A stretch of DNA of 64,000 nucleotides from Micromonospora sp. WMMA1947 (lineage in GTDB: Bacteria; Actinomycetota; Actinomycetes; Mycobacteriales; Micromonosporaceae), in assembly GCF_027497355.1 (NCBI RefSeq), contig NZ_CP114909.1, positions 4,359,001 to 4,423,000 of the forward strand, given 5' to 3'. Both the position numbers and the translations under genes were made by a program. Below, piece after piece: positions 17,390 to 25,345 of this stretch. The number at the start of each line of letters is the position of its first letter. The stretch's first letter is position 1. Under the pieces are notes generated by a model. That model had not been told where the DNA came from, made no database searches, and was given only the letters and a program-made list of their open reading frames with translations.

Positions 17390-18261
17390 GGCGTCACCGC
17401 CCGGGTCAGCACCACGGCGGCGGACAGGCTCTCCACGTCCTCCTCGACGTAGGCGACGTGTCCGCCGGCCGGGGTGGTGGACTCGGCGCCGAGCCAGCGG
17501 AACAGCCCGGTGCAACTGCGCTCCGGCGGCACGAACTCGACCCGGCACGGCCACGAGTCCGGCCCGTACGCGTAGGCCCACCGCCGGTAGAGGAACGTGG
17601 CCCGGTTGACCCGCACTGTCAGCTCCGCCGGGTCCACGTCGTACTCCGCGCACCAGCGCGCGACCAGGCGGGACAGGTCCCCGTCGTCGCCCAGCACCGC
17701 CGGCTCACCGAGCGCCGTAACGGTCAGGATCTCCGTCCCGGCCGGCCGGCGGCCGATCCGGACCGCCCCGGCGGTGGACCGGCTCGGGCCGGGGAAGTGG
17801 GTGCCCACCGGGGCCGGGACGGTGGTCTGCTCGACGCTGAGCAGCAGGCCGTCGCGGTCCGCCGGACCGGCCCGCAGGAAGTCGCAGAGCACCAGCAACG
17901 CGAGCGCCGGGGAGATGCTGCCCTGGTCGACCAGGTCGAACGAGGTGCAGTCGAGGCGGTGCCGATGGTGCAGGTACGGGCCGAACGCGGACACGTCCGG
18001 GTCGAACTCCGGCGTCCAGTAGCTGGTGACGAGCACACCGAGGTCGCGGAAGAGACCGGGTCCGGTGCGGTCGGCCAGCGCGTCGGCCAGGTCGACGAAC
18101 GTGTACTGGTCGCCCCGGGTGAGTGTGGCCTCGTCGAGGACCACGCCGGCCATCCGGTGCAGGTCCGCCTGGTACTCGACGAAGCGCGGCCGGGGCGGGT
18201 GCCGGTCGTCGCGGGTGGGCAGCACCGCGTGGTGCGCCGCCTGTACGTAGAGGCCGGTCAT
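17386..18261 (-). CDS. Inactive KAS III-like (thiolase-fold) protein
   Basis: A 291-residue protein with the layout of the two KAS III-like enzymes of this operon but without their catalytic residues. The stretch Phe-Asp-Leu-Val-Asp-Gln-Gly-Ser-Ile aligns with the nucleophile loop and has Gln-Gly-Ser (113-115) where the paralogues have Cys115. Val-Asn-Arg-Ala-Thr-Phe stands where they have His-Asn-Val-Asn-Thr-Phe, and the Ala-His-Cys-Phe-Gly-Ala-Asp motif is absent. This suggests a chain-length-factor-like or scaffold subunit. The homology is read by eye and is moderate. It starts with ATG at 18261, four bases after the ACP stop codon. Confidence 0.55.
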   Translation of the reverse strand: MTGLYVQAAHHAVLPTRDDRHPPRPRFVEYQADLHRMAGVVLDEATLTRGDQYTFVDLADALADRTGPGLFRDLGVLVTSYWTPEFDPDVSAFGPYLHHRHRLDCTSFDLVDQGSISPALALLVLCDFLRAGPADRDGLLLSVEQTTVPAPVGTHFPGPSRSTAGAVRIGRRPAGTEILTVTALGEPAVLGDDGDLSRLVARWCAEYDVDPAELTVRVNRATFLYRRWAYAYGPDSWPCRVEFVPPERSCTGLFRWLGAESTTPAGGHVAYVEEDVESLSAAVVLTRAVTP

Positions 18262-18264
18262 CGG

Positions 18265-18540
18265 TCAGGCGATCTTCGCGGCGCTCAGCTGCGTGCGGAC
18301 GTACTCGTAGATGCTGCCGATGGTCTGGAAGTGCTCGGCCTCCAGCGTCGTCGCGTCCACGAAGAACCCGTCGACCGCGTCCTCCAGCGCCATGAGGAAC
18401 GTCAACGACGTCATCGAGTCGATCCCGAGGTCCTCGCGGAGCTGGGTGTCGAGATCCATGTCGAGGACGGCGTCGTTGTGCGTCACGTCGGCGAGCACGC
18501 GCTTGACGGTGTCGATGAGCTCGGATTCCTGAACGGGCAC
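18265..18540 (-). CDS. Acyl carrier protein
   Basis: A 91-residue stand-alone carrier protein, first gene of the 12-gene operon. The phosphopantetheine site is Gly-Ile-Asp-Ser-Met (Ser42), preceded by Leu-Arg-Glu-Asp-Leu, and the four-helix acidic ACP pattern is clear. The GTG start at 18540 has AAGGAG about ten bases upstream. It is the expected tether for the ligases, ketosynthase-like enzymes, dehydrogenase and possibly the decarboxylase encoded downstream. No dedicated phosphopantetheinyl transferase gene lies in the window. Confidence 0.9.
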   Translation of the reverse strand: MPVQESELIDTVKRVLADVTHNDAVLDMDLDTQLREDLGIDSMTSLTFLMALEDAVDGFFVDATTLEAEHFQTIGSIYEYVRTQLSAAKIA

Positions 18541-19491
18541 GGAGGTGCTCCTTCGTTCGGGTCGGAGACGGCCGGAACCGGCCCGCGAGCGGGCGGGCAA
18601 TCGCCCGGACGGGCGCACGGTTGTCCACCGACGATGGTGATTCGGTGTGGAAAGGATTACGGGGATCGAGAAAGGCCGCCGGAAAGTGTCCTCCGGTTGC
18701 GGTCGGCGGAAGAAACTTTGCCGAACGACGATCCGGGGTGTCAATGCCTTTCCGACTCGCCGGGTGACGGCAGTACGACTGAGTGTGTCGGTCGGAAATG
18801 CGGCAGCGCGGCGATTCGTACGGGTGCCGCCGATTCGCCTTTCCGGTGTTCCCGGCCGACCCGGCCCGGATCGGCGATGTCGGACCTGGCCGTCCGTACC
18901 TGATTCGCGGTATCTGTCCACCTTGCCGGGACGGACCGGCCGGCGGCCCAGCTCACCCGCGCGGACGTGTGGTGGTGGCATGTCTTCCCGGCCGGCGCGT
19001 GCCTCGTGGCTGCTACGTCATGAGGGCGTGTGGCGCTACCCGGTAGCCGACAGTCGTATCCGGCGGTGATCGCGTGTGACGAACCTCAACAACCGCCCTT
19101 CCGATGCGCTTTCGGCTGATCGTCGGGGGTCGAAAGGGCAATTCGGAGTGGGCTTTTCGCCCGGCTGTCGGAATCCGCATTGACCGCCGCGCGGTCCGCA
19201 CGCGCCTCGCTTTTGCGAGAATGTGTCGCGGTGGGAATTGCGTAACGCCGGGCATGCCGGGGCGGCGTCGGCTCGGTCGACGGAAGCGGGTCGCGGTGAC
19301 GCCGCGCCCGGATGATCCGGCGTCCCGTCGAGGGCGGGGGAAGCGCGATGCTAGCCTGCCCGTCTGAAATGGACAGTCTTCTCGACCGGGTTCAAGAGTG
19401 GATCGATGACGGATGGTTCGCACGCCCGGCGTTCGCCGCACCACGCGACGTCCGGGACCACGCCCGTGACCGGCACCCGGGGCGGTCGCGG
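18541..19491. other. Long intergenic region, no credible gene
   Basis: About 950 bases between the start of the ACP operon (minus) and the mycosin-like gene (plus). Open frames here translate to Arg/Pro-rich strings without codon-position bias or ribosome sites, so I call none. Parts of it (about 19080-19250) are visibly less GC-rich than the flanks. It holds the promoter at 18715-18744 and probably the mycosin promoter; a TAGCCT hexamer at 19352-19357 is a possible -10 box for the latter. Confidence 0.5.
18715..18744 (-). promoter_or_regulatory. Promoter of the ACP biosynthetic operon
   Basis: On the minus strand a perfect -35 hexamer TTGACA (18739-18744) is followed after 18 bases by CAAAGT (18715-18720). 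The predicted transcript would have a leader of roughly 165 bases before the ACP GTG at 18540. It is the best vegetative-type promoter in this gap. Confidence 0.5.
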
Positions 19492-21576
19492 GTGACCAGG
19501 ACCGTACGCGCAGCCGCCCGGGCCGCGCTCACCGCCGTCGTCGCGTCGGCGGTGCTCGCGCTGACGCCGCTGGCGTCGGTGGCCCGCGCCGACGGCGACC
19601 GGGTCAAGTACTACACGGTCGAAGCCGCCCACCAGGGCGAGCCGGAGAACCTCACCGCGATCGCGGAGCGGTTCCTGGGCGACGGGTCCCGGGCCGCCGA
19701 GCTGTTCGCCCTCAACACCGGGCGGATCCAGCCGGACGGCGGCACGCTCACCGACGGCTCCCGGCTGCGGGCCGGCTGGGTGCTCGTGCTGCCCTGGGAC
19801 GCGCACGGCGGCGAGGTACGCCTCGGCGTCCCGCCGGCCGCGAAGCCGGCACCCGGCGCGTCCACGCCGGACGGGCGGCGACCCGCCGCCGCCGACGACG
19901 CGGCCGTCCGGGCGCCGAAGGGATGCCGCCCCGCCGCGACCTCGGGCACGCAGTCGCCGTGGGCCGGGCCGCGGGTCGCCGCCGACCGGGCGTGGCCGCA
20001 CAGCCGGGGGCGGGACCAGCTCGTGGCCGTCGTCGACTCCGGCGTCGCCGGCAACCTGCCCCCGCTCGCCGGCCGCGTGACGACGGGCGTCGACCGGGCG
20101 ACCGGCGGCGCCCGCGGGGACACCGACTGTCTCGGCACCGGTACGGCGATGGCCGCGCTGATCGTGGCCCAGCCGGCGAAGGGGTCGGCGGTGGCCGGGG
20201 TCGCGCCGGACGCCGCGGTGATGCCGGTCCGGGTGGCGGGCCGGACCGCCGGCGCCACGGCCGCGGCGAGCGTCGCGGGCATCCGCGCGGCAGTGGACTC
20301 CGGCGCCTCCGTCATCGCGATCGGGCCGCACGTGGACCTCGGCCGGGCCGAGGTGGTGGCAGCCGTCAACGAGGCGGTCGACGAGGGCGTGGCCGTAGTG
20401 GTGGGCGCCGCCGACGAGCAGACGCCGGAGGAGCCGGACGTGCCGCTGCGCGACGCGGTGCTGCGCGTCGGCGGGATCGGGCCGGACGGAGCCGCCGCCG
20501 GCAGCTACCGGGCCGGAGACGTGGACGTGGTCGCACCCGGCGTCGACGTGGCGAGCCTCGGCATCACCGGTACGCGACCGGTCAGCGGCACCGGCACGCA
20601 CCTCGCCGTCGCGTACGTGGCGGGCCAGGTGGCGCTGATCCGGTCGGCGTACCCCGATCTCGACCCGGCGCAGGTCCGCAACCGGGTGCTGAAGACCGCG
20701 AAGACGACCGGCGGTGTCGCACCGGAGATCGACCTGACCGCCTCCGTCACCGCCGTGCTGCCCGAGGAGGCGCCCCGCGCGCAGGCGGCCGAACGGACGT
20801 CCGGCTCCACCGGGATCGGCCGCCGGGGGGTGCTGTTCGCGCTCGCCGGGCTGGCGGCGCTCGCCGCCGTCCTGCTGGGCCTGCGCGCCCGCAGGTCGGC
20901 GCGGACGGGTGCGGACCGGCCGGAGGCGGTACCCGCCGGGGCCGTGACGGCATCTCCGTCCGCCCGCACCGTCATGGCGAACAGCGCCGCTGTGCCGGCC
21001 GCTCCCGCCGCCGATCCGGTCGTCACCGCCTCTCCCGACGCCGCTCCGGTCGGCGCCGCTCCGGGTGATGCCGATCCGGGCAGCGCCGCTTCGGATGACA
21101 CCGCTCCGGATGGCACCGCTCCGGGTGACACCGGGCCGGCCGTGACGGCGGCGGTGGCGGAGCTGAGCCGTGACCCCGCGCTGCGGCACCTGGCCGCCGA
21201 CGAGGCGGGGATGGCCTACCTGGCGGAGACTCGGCCGGAGGCGCGGGAGAAGGCACTCATCGGCCTGGTGCCGGGCATGGACGACGAGACGGTGGCCGCG
21301 TTGCCGGCCATGGTGACGGCGCTGCCCGGCACCGACGAGCAGGAGCAGTCGCTCACCGGCGTCCTGGTGGACGTCCGGCGGCACCTGCGCGGCGACCCGC
21401 TCGCGCTGGACCGGGCGCTGGTGCGGGCCGGGAAGGTCCGGTGGCAGTCCCAGTACGAGCTGGCCGAGCACGTCACGTCGTACGCGCGGCAGCACCCCGA
21501 GCTGGCCCGGCTCGCCACCGCGATCGCCGAGACCCGCTGGTCGAGCGGCACCGGCGAGCCGGCGCGGGGACACTGA
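19492..21576 (+). CDS. LysM-mycosin-like pseudoprotease (MycP-type subtilase fold, catalytic residues lost)
   Basis: A 694-residue membrane-anchored protein. From the GTG at 19492 it has a signal peptide (residues 1-34), a LysM-like domain (about 41-107), a Pro/Ala linker, and a subtilase-fold domain (about 150-420). A transmembrane helix follows (about 443-465), then a 230-residue Ala/Pro-rich and helical cytoplasmic tail. The catalytic Asp is kept (Ala-Val-Val-Asp-Ser-Gly, Asp182). The His motif reads Gly-Thr-Gly-Thr (Thr216) and the Ser motif reads Gly-Thr-His-Leu-Ala (His370), and the oxyanion Asn is also gone. Mycosins are essential T7SS partners and also have a structural role, so this is probably a structural homologue. 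In-frame ATGs at 19348 and 19369 give longer N-termini and cannot be excluded. Confidence 0.75.
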   Translation: MTRTVRAAARAALTAVVASAVLALTPLASVARADGDRVKYYTVEAAHQGEPENLTAIAERFLGDGSRAAELFALNTGRIQPDGGTLTDGSRLRAGWVLVLPWDAHGGEVRLGVPPAAKPAPGASTPDGRRPAAADDAAVRAPKGCRPAATSGTQSPWAGPRVAADRAWPHSRGRDQLVAVVDSGVAGNLPPLAGRVTTGVDRATGGARGDTDCLGTGTAMAALIVAQPAKGSAVAGVAPDAAVMPVRVAGRTAGATAAASVAGIRAAVDSGASVIAIGPHVDLGRAEVVAAVNEAVDEGVAVVVGAADEQTPEEPDVPLRDAVLRVGGIGPDGAAAGSYRAGDVDVVAPGVDVASLGITGTRPVSGTGTHLAVAYVAGQVALIRSAYPDLDPAQVRNRVLKTAKTTGGVAPEIDLTASVTAVLPEEAPRAQAAERTSGSTGIGRRGVLFALAGLAALAAVLLGLRARRSARTGADRPEAVPAGAVTASPSARTVMANSAAVPAAPAADPVVTASPDAAPVGAAPGDADPGSAASDDTAPDGTAPGDTGPAVTAAVAELSRDPALRHLAADEAGMAYLAETRPEAREKALIGLVPGMDDETVAALPAMVTALPGTDEQEQSLTGVLVDVRRHLRGDPLALDRALVRAGKVRWQSQYELAEHVTSYARQHPELARLATAIAETRWSSGTGEPARGH

Positions 21577-22476
21577 TCAGAGCAGTACGAGTTCCTGGGC
21601 CAGCATGTCGGTCCAGGTGCGCCGGGTGAAGTTGCAGCCGGTGTGCGCGACGAACTGCTCCAGGGTGCGTACCGGCCCGATGCCGAGCCGGTCCACCGGC
21701 GGCGTGTGCAGCATGTAGAGCACCCGCCGGCGGCTCAGCTCCTCGTAGCGGGCCCAGTCGGACTCGACGTGGTCGCTCCAGTGCCGCGGCCTGTCCTGCC
21801 GGATGTAGTAGTGCCAGGTCAGCACCTCGGTGGGGTGGAACAGGTCGTAGCCCCACGTGTAGGCGCGCAGCGCCAGGGTGATCTCCTCGCCGTGGAAGTA
21901 GATGCCCGGGTCGTAGGGCACCTCGGTGACGAACGAGCCGGGTGCGAAGAGGAACCCGGCGGCCAGGAACAGCGCCGGCTTGGGCGGTACGCCGGGCGCG
22001 GCCCCCTCGATCAAGCGCTGACCGAAGACCGGCACGCCGAACACCGTCCAGTCGCTGACGACGATCTCGGCGGGTGCGCCCGCGCCGGTGAACTCCTGAT
22101 CGGGCTCGTAGCTCGGCGGGTACGCGGTCAGGACCGGCTTCGCCGCCCCCGTCTCCCGCGCCATCCGGATCATCCGTACGTCCCAGTCCGGCGCGAACCG
22201 GGTGTGGCTGTCCACCTGCAACAGCCACTCCTCGCCGCGGTACCGCTGGAACGTCCGGTCCCGGGCCCAGCAGGCGCCCCGGCTGTCGCGGGCGTCGTAC
22301 TCCTGCACATCCACCTGGGGCAGACCCTGGATGGCGGAGATGTCCTCGTCGCCGAGGTGCTGCCAGCACACCGCGATCCGGACGTCCTCCGGGTGCGCCG
22401 CCTTGGCCAGGCAGTCCAGCACCGTCGGCACCAGTTCCCGGTCCCGGTACGACGCGATCGCCACGAAGATCGTCAT
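21577..22476 (-). CDS. GlcNAc-transferase-family glycosyltransferase (GT-A fold)
   Basis: A 299-residue glycosyltransferase. The N-terminus Ile-Phe-Val-Ala-Ile-Ala-Ser-Tyr-Arg-Asp and Cys-Trp-Gln-His match the family that includes the eukaryotic Skp1 hydroxyproline GlcNAc-transferase (Pfam GlcNAc). The metal/sugar motif is Gln-Val-Asp-Ser-His (Asp89) and a Phe-His-Gly-Glu-Glu motif lies near residue 197. It lacks a signal peptide, so it acts in the cytoplasm. The ATG overlaps the upstream stop as ATGA; it is the last gene of the operon that encodes the giant toxin, whose Ser/Thr/Pro-rich linkers are possible acceptors (inference). Its stop codon abuts the mycosin-like gene's stop. Confidence 0.75.
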   Translation of the reverse strand: MTIFVAIASYRDRELVPTVLDCLAKAAHPEDVRIAVCWQHLGDEDISAIQGLPQVDVQEYDARDSRGACWARDRTFQRYRGEEWLLQVDSHTRFAPDWDVRMIRMARETGAAKPVLTAYPPSYEPDQEFTGAGAPAEIVVSDWTVFGVPVFGQRLIEGAAPGVPPKPALFLAAGFLFAPGSFVTEVPYDPGIYFHGEEITLALRAYTWGYDLFHPTEVLTWHYYIRQDRPRHWSDHVESDWARYEELSRRRVLYMLHTPPVDRLGIGPVRTLEQFVAHTGCNFTRRTWTDMLAQELVLL

Positions 22477-23420
22477 GCGCCCGCCTCCGCCGCCGCCGTC
22501 TCCGCCGGGACGAGGGCGTACGACTGGAACAGCAGCGCCAGCGCGCGGTGCTCGTCGGCCGGATCGGTGACCGGGAGCCGGTCGCCGCGCGACCGGATGT
22601 GGGCCAGGAGATCCGGCTCGGGCGCCAGGCCGTACGCCCGCAGGTAGTAGGTGACGGACTCGGGCCAGAGCCAGCGCCCGTCGGTGCGGTAGGTCATCGG
22701 CACGACCCGGCCCCGCGCGGGCTCCACCACGTCGGGCCCGCGCCCGGTGGTGGCGAGCACCGGCGTGCCCGCGTCGAGGTACGCCGCCGCCCACGCGAGA
22801 TCCTCGCCGGACAGCCGTTCGCGGTCCGGCGCGAAGCGTGCCCGGTCGTCGTCCACCTCGTCGAACACGCGGGCGATCCGCAGCGGCCCGGTGTCCCGGC
22901 CGACCCAGAGCAGCGCGCCGCGGTGGCGGGCCGCCGCCGGGTACGGCGGAAGCTTCTCGCCGGAGCGGTACACCTCGACCAGCGGGGCCGAGATCCCGGC
23001 CGCGGCGAGCGCCCGCATCACCGCCGCCGCCGTCTCCGCCTGCGGCCCGTTGGCCTCCAGCACGTACACCGGCGCGGGCGGGATCACCGCGGCGGCCCAC
23101 TCCGGGGCGATCCGCCATCCGCGCCACAGCGCCACCGCGCCGGGCTGGTGCCGCGCGGCGGCGACGGCGACCCGGTCGGTGTCGTCCATCAGGCCGTCGC
23201 GGCCGGTGAGGTCGGCCAGCGGCGGCACCCGTCCACCGAAGACACGCGGATTCGGTACGGCCGACGCGAACGTGAACGGCAGGTCGACCGGTCCGGGCGG
23301 CTCGGGAAGGGACACCGTGCCGGTGTCGGCGAGCCGCATCCGCGCGTCGGCGAGCGTCGCGTCCGGTACCCGGCCACCGAGGTGCAGCAGCGCGGTGTGC
23401 AGCTCGTCCTGCTCCGTCAT
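22473..23420 (-). CDS. Unknown T7SS-operon protein, paralogue A
   Basis: A 315-residue soluble protein of no family I recognise. It shares a block order with the product of 23547-24467. The blocks are an N-terminal helix ending Gly-Arg-Val-Pro-Asp, then Leu-Trp-Arg-Gly-Trp-Arg-Ile, then Val-Tyr-Val-Leu-Glu-Ala, Val-Glu-Val-Tyr-Arg-Ser-Gly, a Leu-Leu-Trp-Val segment, and Arg-Thr-Asp-Gly-Arg-Trp-Leu-Trp-Pro. The last block is followed by Tyr-Tyr-Leu-Arg and Asp-Leu-Leu-Ala-His-Ile. The Thr-Asp-Gly-x-Trp-x-Trp ending recurs in actinobacterial proteins near toxins. The ATG at 23420 has GAGGAGG upstream. Its stop is coupled to the glycosyltransferase start. Chaperone, adaptor or immunity roles are all open. 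Confidence 0.6.
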   Translation of the reverse strand: MTEQDELHTALLHLGGRVPDATLADARMRLADTGTVSLPEPPGPVDLPFTFASAVPNPRVFGGRVPPLADLTGRDGLMDDTDRVAVAAARHQPGAVALWRGWRIAPEWAAAVIPPAPVYVLEANGPQAETAAAVMRALAAAGISAPLVEVYRSGEKLPPYPAAARHRGALLWVGRDTGPLRIARVFDEVDDDRARFAPDRERLSGEDLAWAAAYLDAGTPVLATTGRGPDVVEPARGRVVPMTYRTDGRWLWPESVTYYLRAYGLAPEPDLLAHIRSRGDRLPVTDPADEHRALALLFQSYALVPAETAAAEAGA

Positions 23421-23546
23421 GGCGGCCTCCTCGCGTCCTCGTCGGCGGTCGTCGGCGCATTCGACCACGCCGGCGCACGGGAGTGCCGCGCGGCGTCGGG
23501 GCTCGTGCCCGAAGGACACCGCGACCCGAGGCGTTCGTGCACGCGG

Positions 23547-24467
23547 TCAGAGCGCCCCCGCGCGTACCAGGGCGGCCAGGGCCCGGTGGACGGCTACCGC
23601 GCCGGCCGGCGCCGGCGGGTCGGCCCGGCACCGCCGCAGGTGCCGGAGCAGGCCCTCGTCGGCCAGCGCGCCCTCGTCGAGCAGCCGGTCCGCCAGGCCG
23701 GCCGGCCAGACCCAGGCGCCGTCGGTACGCAGGTGCGCGGTCAGGGCGGGCGCGGACCGCAGGTGGGTGACGAACGGCGCGACCTCGTCGTCGTCGACCG
23801 GCAGCCGCGCGTCCCCGTCCGTGGCCAGGCGCACCTCGCCGGGCGGCTGCGGCGCCCAGATCAGCGCCGACCGGGACCGGGCCGCCCACTGGTACGCGGG
23901 CAACGGCAGGTCGGGCCGGTAGACCTCGACCGGCGCGGCGTGACCGGCGTCGGCGAGCGCACCCTGCCCCCGGTCGGCGATCGCGGCCAGCTCGTCGTCG
24001 GGCACCGTCGCCTCGACCAGGTAGATCCGCACCGCGTCCGGGGTGCCGGCCGGTCCGGGTGTGATCCGCCAGCAGCGCCACACCCCGGCGGTGTGCGCCG
24101 GATCCAGCACGTCGAGCAGCGCCCGGTCGAGGTCGTCCACGGTGCCGCCGGCGGTCTCGTCCACCACCGGCGGCGCGTTCGTCGCGTACCGCGGCAGGTC
24201 GGCCGGGGGGAACGGGACGAACCGGGCTGCCGGGTCGGCGTCCACGTCCTGGTCCGCCGCCGGGTCGGGCAGCAGCGGCGTCTCCGGGGGCAGCAGGGCG
24301 GTCAGCGCGGCGATCTCGGCCGCGGACTGCGGGAACGCACCGAGCAGCCGGGCCGCGCAGGCGCCGTGGTCGCCGTCGGCGAGCAGGGTACGCAGGCCGG
24401 CGACCTCCTCGTCCGGGATGCGGCCCGCGGCGCGCAGGCAGAGCAGGTGCAGCTGCCCGGTGCTCAT
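23547..24467 (-). CDS. Unknown T7SS-operon protein, paralogue B
   Basis: A 306-residue protein paralogous to the next gene's product. The shared blocks, in the same order, are Gly-Arg-Ile-Pro-Asp-Glu, Val-Trp-Arg-Cys-Trp-Arg-Ile, Ile-Tyr-Leu-Val-Glu-Ala, Val-Glu-Val-Tyr-Arg-Pro, Leu-Ile-Trp-Ala and Arg-Thr-Asp-Gly-Ala-Trp-Val-Trp-Pro. No signal peptide, membrane segment or known catalytic motif is visible. Start and upstream stop overlap as ATGA. A 126-base gap without clear signals separates it from paralogue A. Divergence between the two is high, so the duplication is old. Confidence 0.6.
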   Translation of the reverse strand: MSTGQLHLLCLRAAGRIPDEEVAGLRTLLADGDHGACAARLLGAFPQSAAEIAALTALLPPETPLLPDPAADQDVDADPAARFVPFPPADLPRYATNAPPVVDETAGGTVDDLDRALLDVLDPAHTAGVWRCWRITPGPAGTPDAVRIYLVEATVPDDELAAIADRGQGALADAGHAAPVEVYRPDLPLPAYQWAARSRSALIWAPQPPGEVRLATDGDARLPVDDDEVAPFVTHLRSAPALTAHLRTDGAWVWPAGLADRLLDEGALADEGLLRHLRRCRADPPAPAGAVAVHRALAALVRAGAL

Positions 24468-24964
24468 CGCGTCGCCGCCGTCTCGCGCAGGAAGGCTGCG
24501 GCCAGCCGGGCGGGTGCCGAGCCACCGGGGTTGACCAGAGCGTCGCGCTCACCGGCCACAGCGGCCAGTTCCGCCAGGTCCAGCGGCCGCCAGCCGGGGG
24601 CCGGCACCCGCTCCCGGTGCGGCTCGCCGGTGGCGACCACCACGCACCGCTCGTCGTCGGGGGCGGGTACGACGAGGGGCCGCCCGTCGCCGTTCACCGC
24701 CAGGTGCAGGGTGGACGCGCGCAGCACCGCCCCCAGGTGCGCCGGCGGCGCGGCACCGGCGGCGATCAGGCGCAGCAGCGCGTCGACCGGGTCGGCGGGG
24801 GAGTCCGGGAAGTGCGGGCGGTAGTCCGGGTTGCTCCGGAACTCGCCCACCTCCCCGTCCTCGCCGACCTGCCAGACCCCGAGGACCGCCTCGAACGGTG
24901 CGTCGTCGTTCTCGTCGGCCGGCCACGCCGGGTCGAGCAGGAACAGGAACTCCTCGTCGGTCAT
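24464..24964 (-). CDS. SseB-like type VII secretion-associated protein, copy 1
   Basis: A 166-residue soluble protein. The second half has the pattern Leu-Ala-Val-Asn-Gly-Asp-Gly-Arg-Pro-Leu-Val-Val, then Cys-Val-Val-Val-Ala-Thr, then Asp-Ala-Leu-Val-Asn-Pro-Gly-Gly. This is the layout of SseB-like domains found in proteins next to actinobacterial T7SS loci. The first 60 residues are acidic and specific to this copy. It is coupled by ATGA overlaps at both ends. Its closest relative is the product of the gene immediately upstream. A chaperone or adaptor role is suggested by context only. Confidence 0.6.
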   Translation of the reverse strand: MTDEEFLFLLDPAWPADENDDAPFEAVLGVWQVGEDGEVGEFRSNPDYRPHFPDSPADPVDALLRLIAAGAAPPAHLGAVLRASTLHLAVNGDGRPLVVPAPDDERCVVVATGEPHRERVPAPGWRPLDLAELAAVAGERDALVNPGGSAPARLAAAFLRETAATR

Positions 24965-25326
24965 CCCACAGTGTCCTCGTCGGCGACGTGCAGCGCGGAC
25001 CAGACGATCGCGGCGGCCAGCCGTACCGGCTCGGGACCGCCCGGGTCGACCAGGACGTCGATGCCGTCCGGGAGCAGCTCGGCCAGCTCGGCCGCCTCGA
25101 CCCGGCGCCACTCGGGCGCGAAGATGTGCTCGCGCTCGTCGGCCGAGGTGGCCACGACCACGCACCGCACGTCGTCGAAGGAGCGGACGACGAGAGGGCG
25201 GCCGTCGCCGTTCATCGCGAGGTCGAGCGGGGAGCCGCGCAGCGCGGACTGCACCTGCTCGATCGTGGCGTCACCGCGCATCATCCCGCGCAGCAGCGCG
25301 TCGAGCGGCTCGGCGTCGGGGGTCAT
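24961..25326 (-). CDS. SseB-like type VII secretion-associated protein, copy 2
   Basis: A 121-residue protein that is essentially the SseB-like domain alone. It has Leu-Ala-Met-Asn-Gly-Asp-Gly-Arg-Pro-Leu-Val-Val, Cys-Val-Val-Val-Ala-Thr, and Asp-Val-Leu-Val-Asp-Pro-Gly-Gly. These align closely with copy 1 downstream, indicating tandem duplication. GGAGGAG precedes the ATG at 25326. A 15-bp perfect hairpin separates it from the immunity gene upstream. Function unknown; association with the toxin operon is the main clue. Confidence 0.6.
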   Translation of the reverse strand: MTPDAEPLDALLRGMMRGDATIEQVQSALRGSPLDLAMNGDGRPLVVRSFDDVRCVVVATSADEREHIFAPEWRRVEAAELAELLPDGIDVLVDPGGPEPVRLAAAIVWSALHVADEDTVG

Positions 25327-25345
25327 GGCTCTCCTCCAGGTGGCG

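Noticed and set aside
18647..19069. Small open frames in the gap before the mycosin-like gene
   Set aside because: Translations are Arg/Pro-rich and biased like random high-GC sequence, and none has a convincing ribosome site or conserved pattern.
19312..19491. Extension of the mycosin-like protein to an upstream ATG
   Set aside because: It would place 40-60 extra residues before a clear signal peptide. It is kept only as an alternative because the frame is open and a possible -10 box lies close by.
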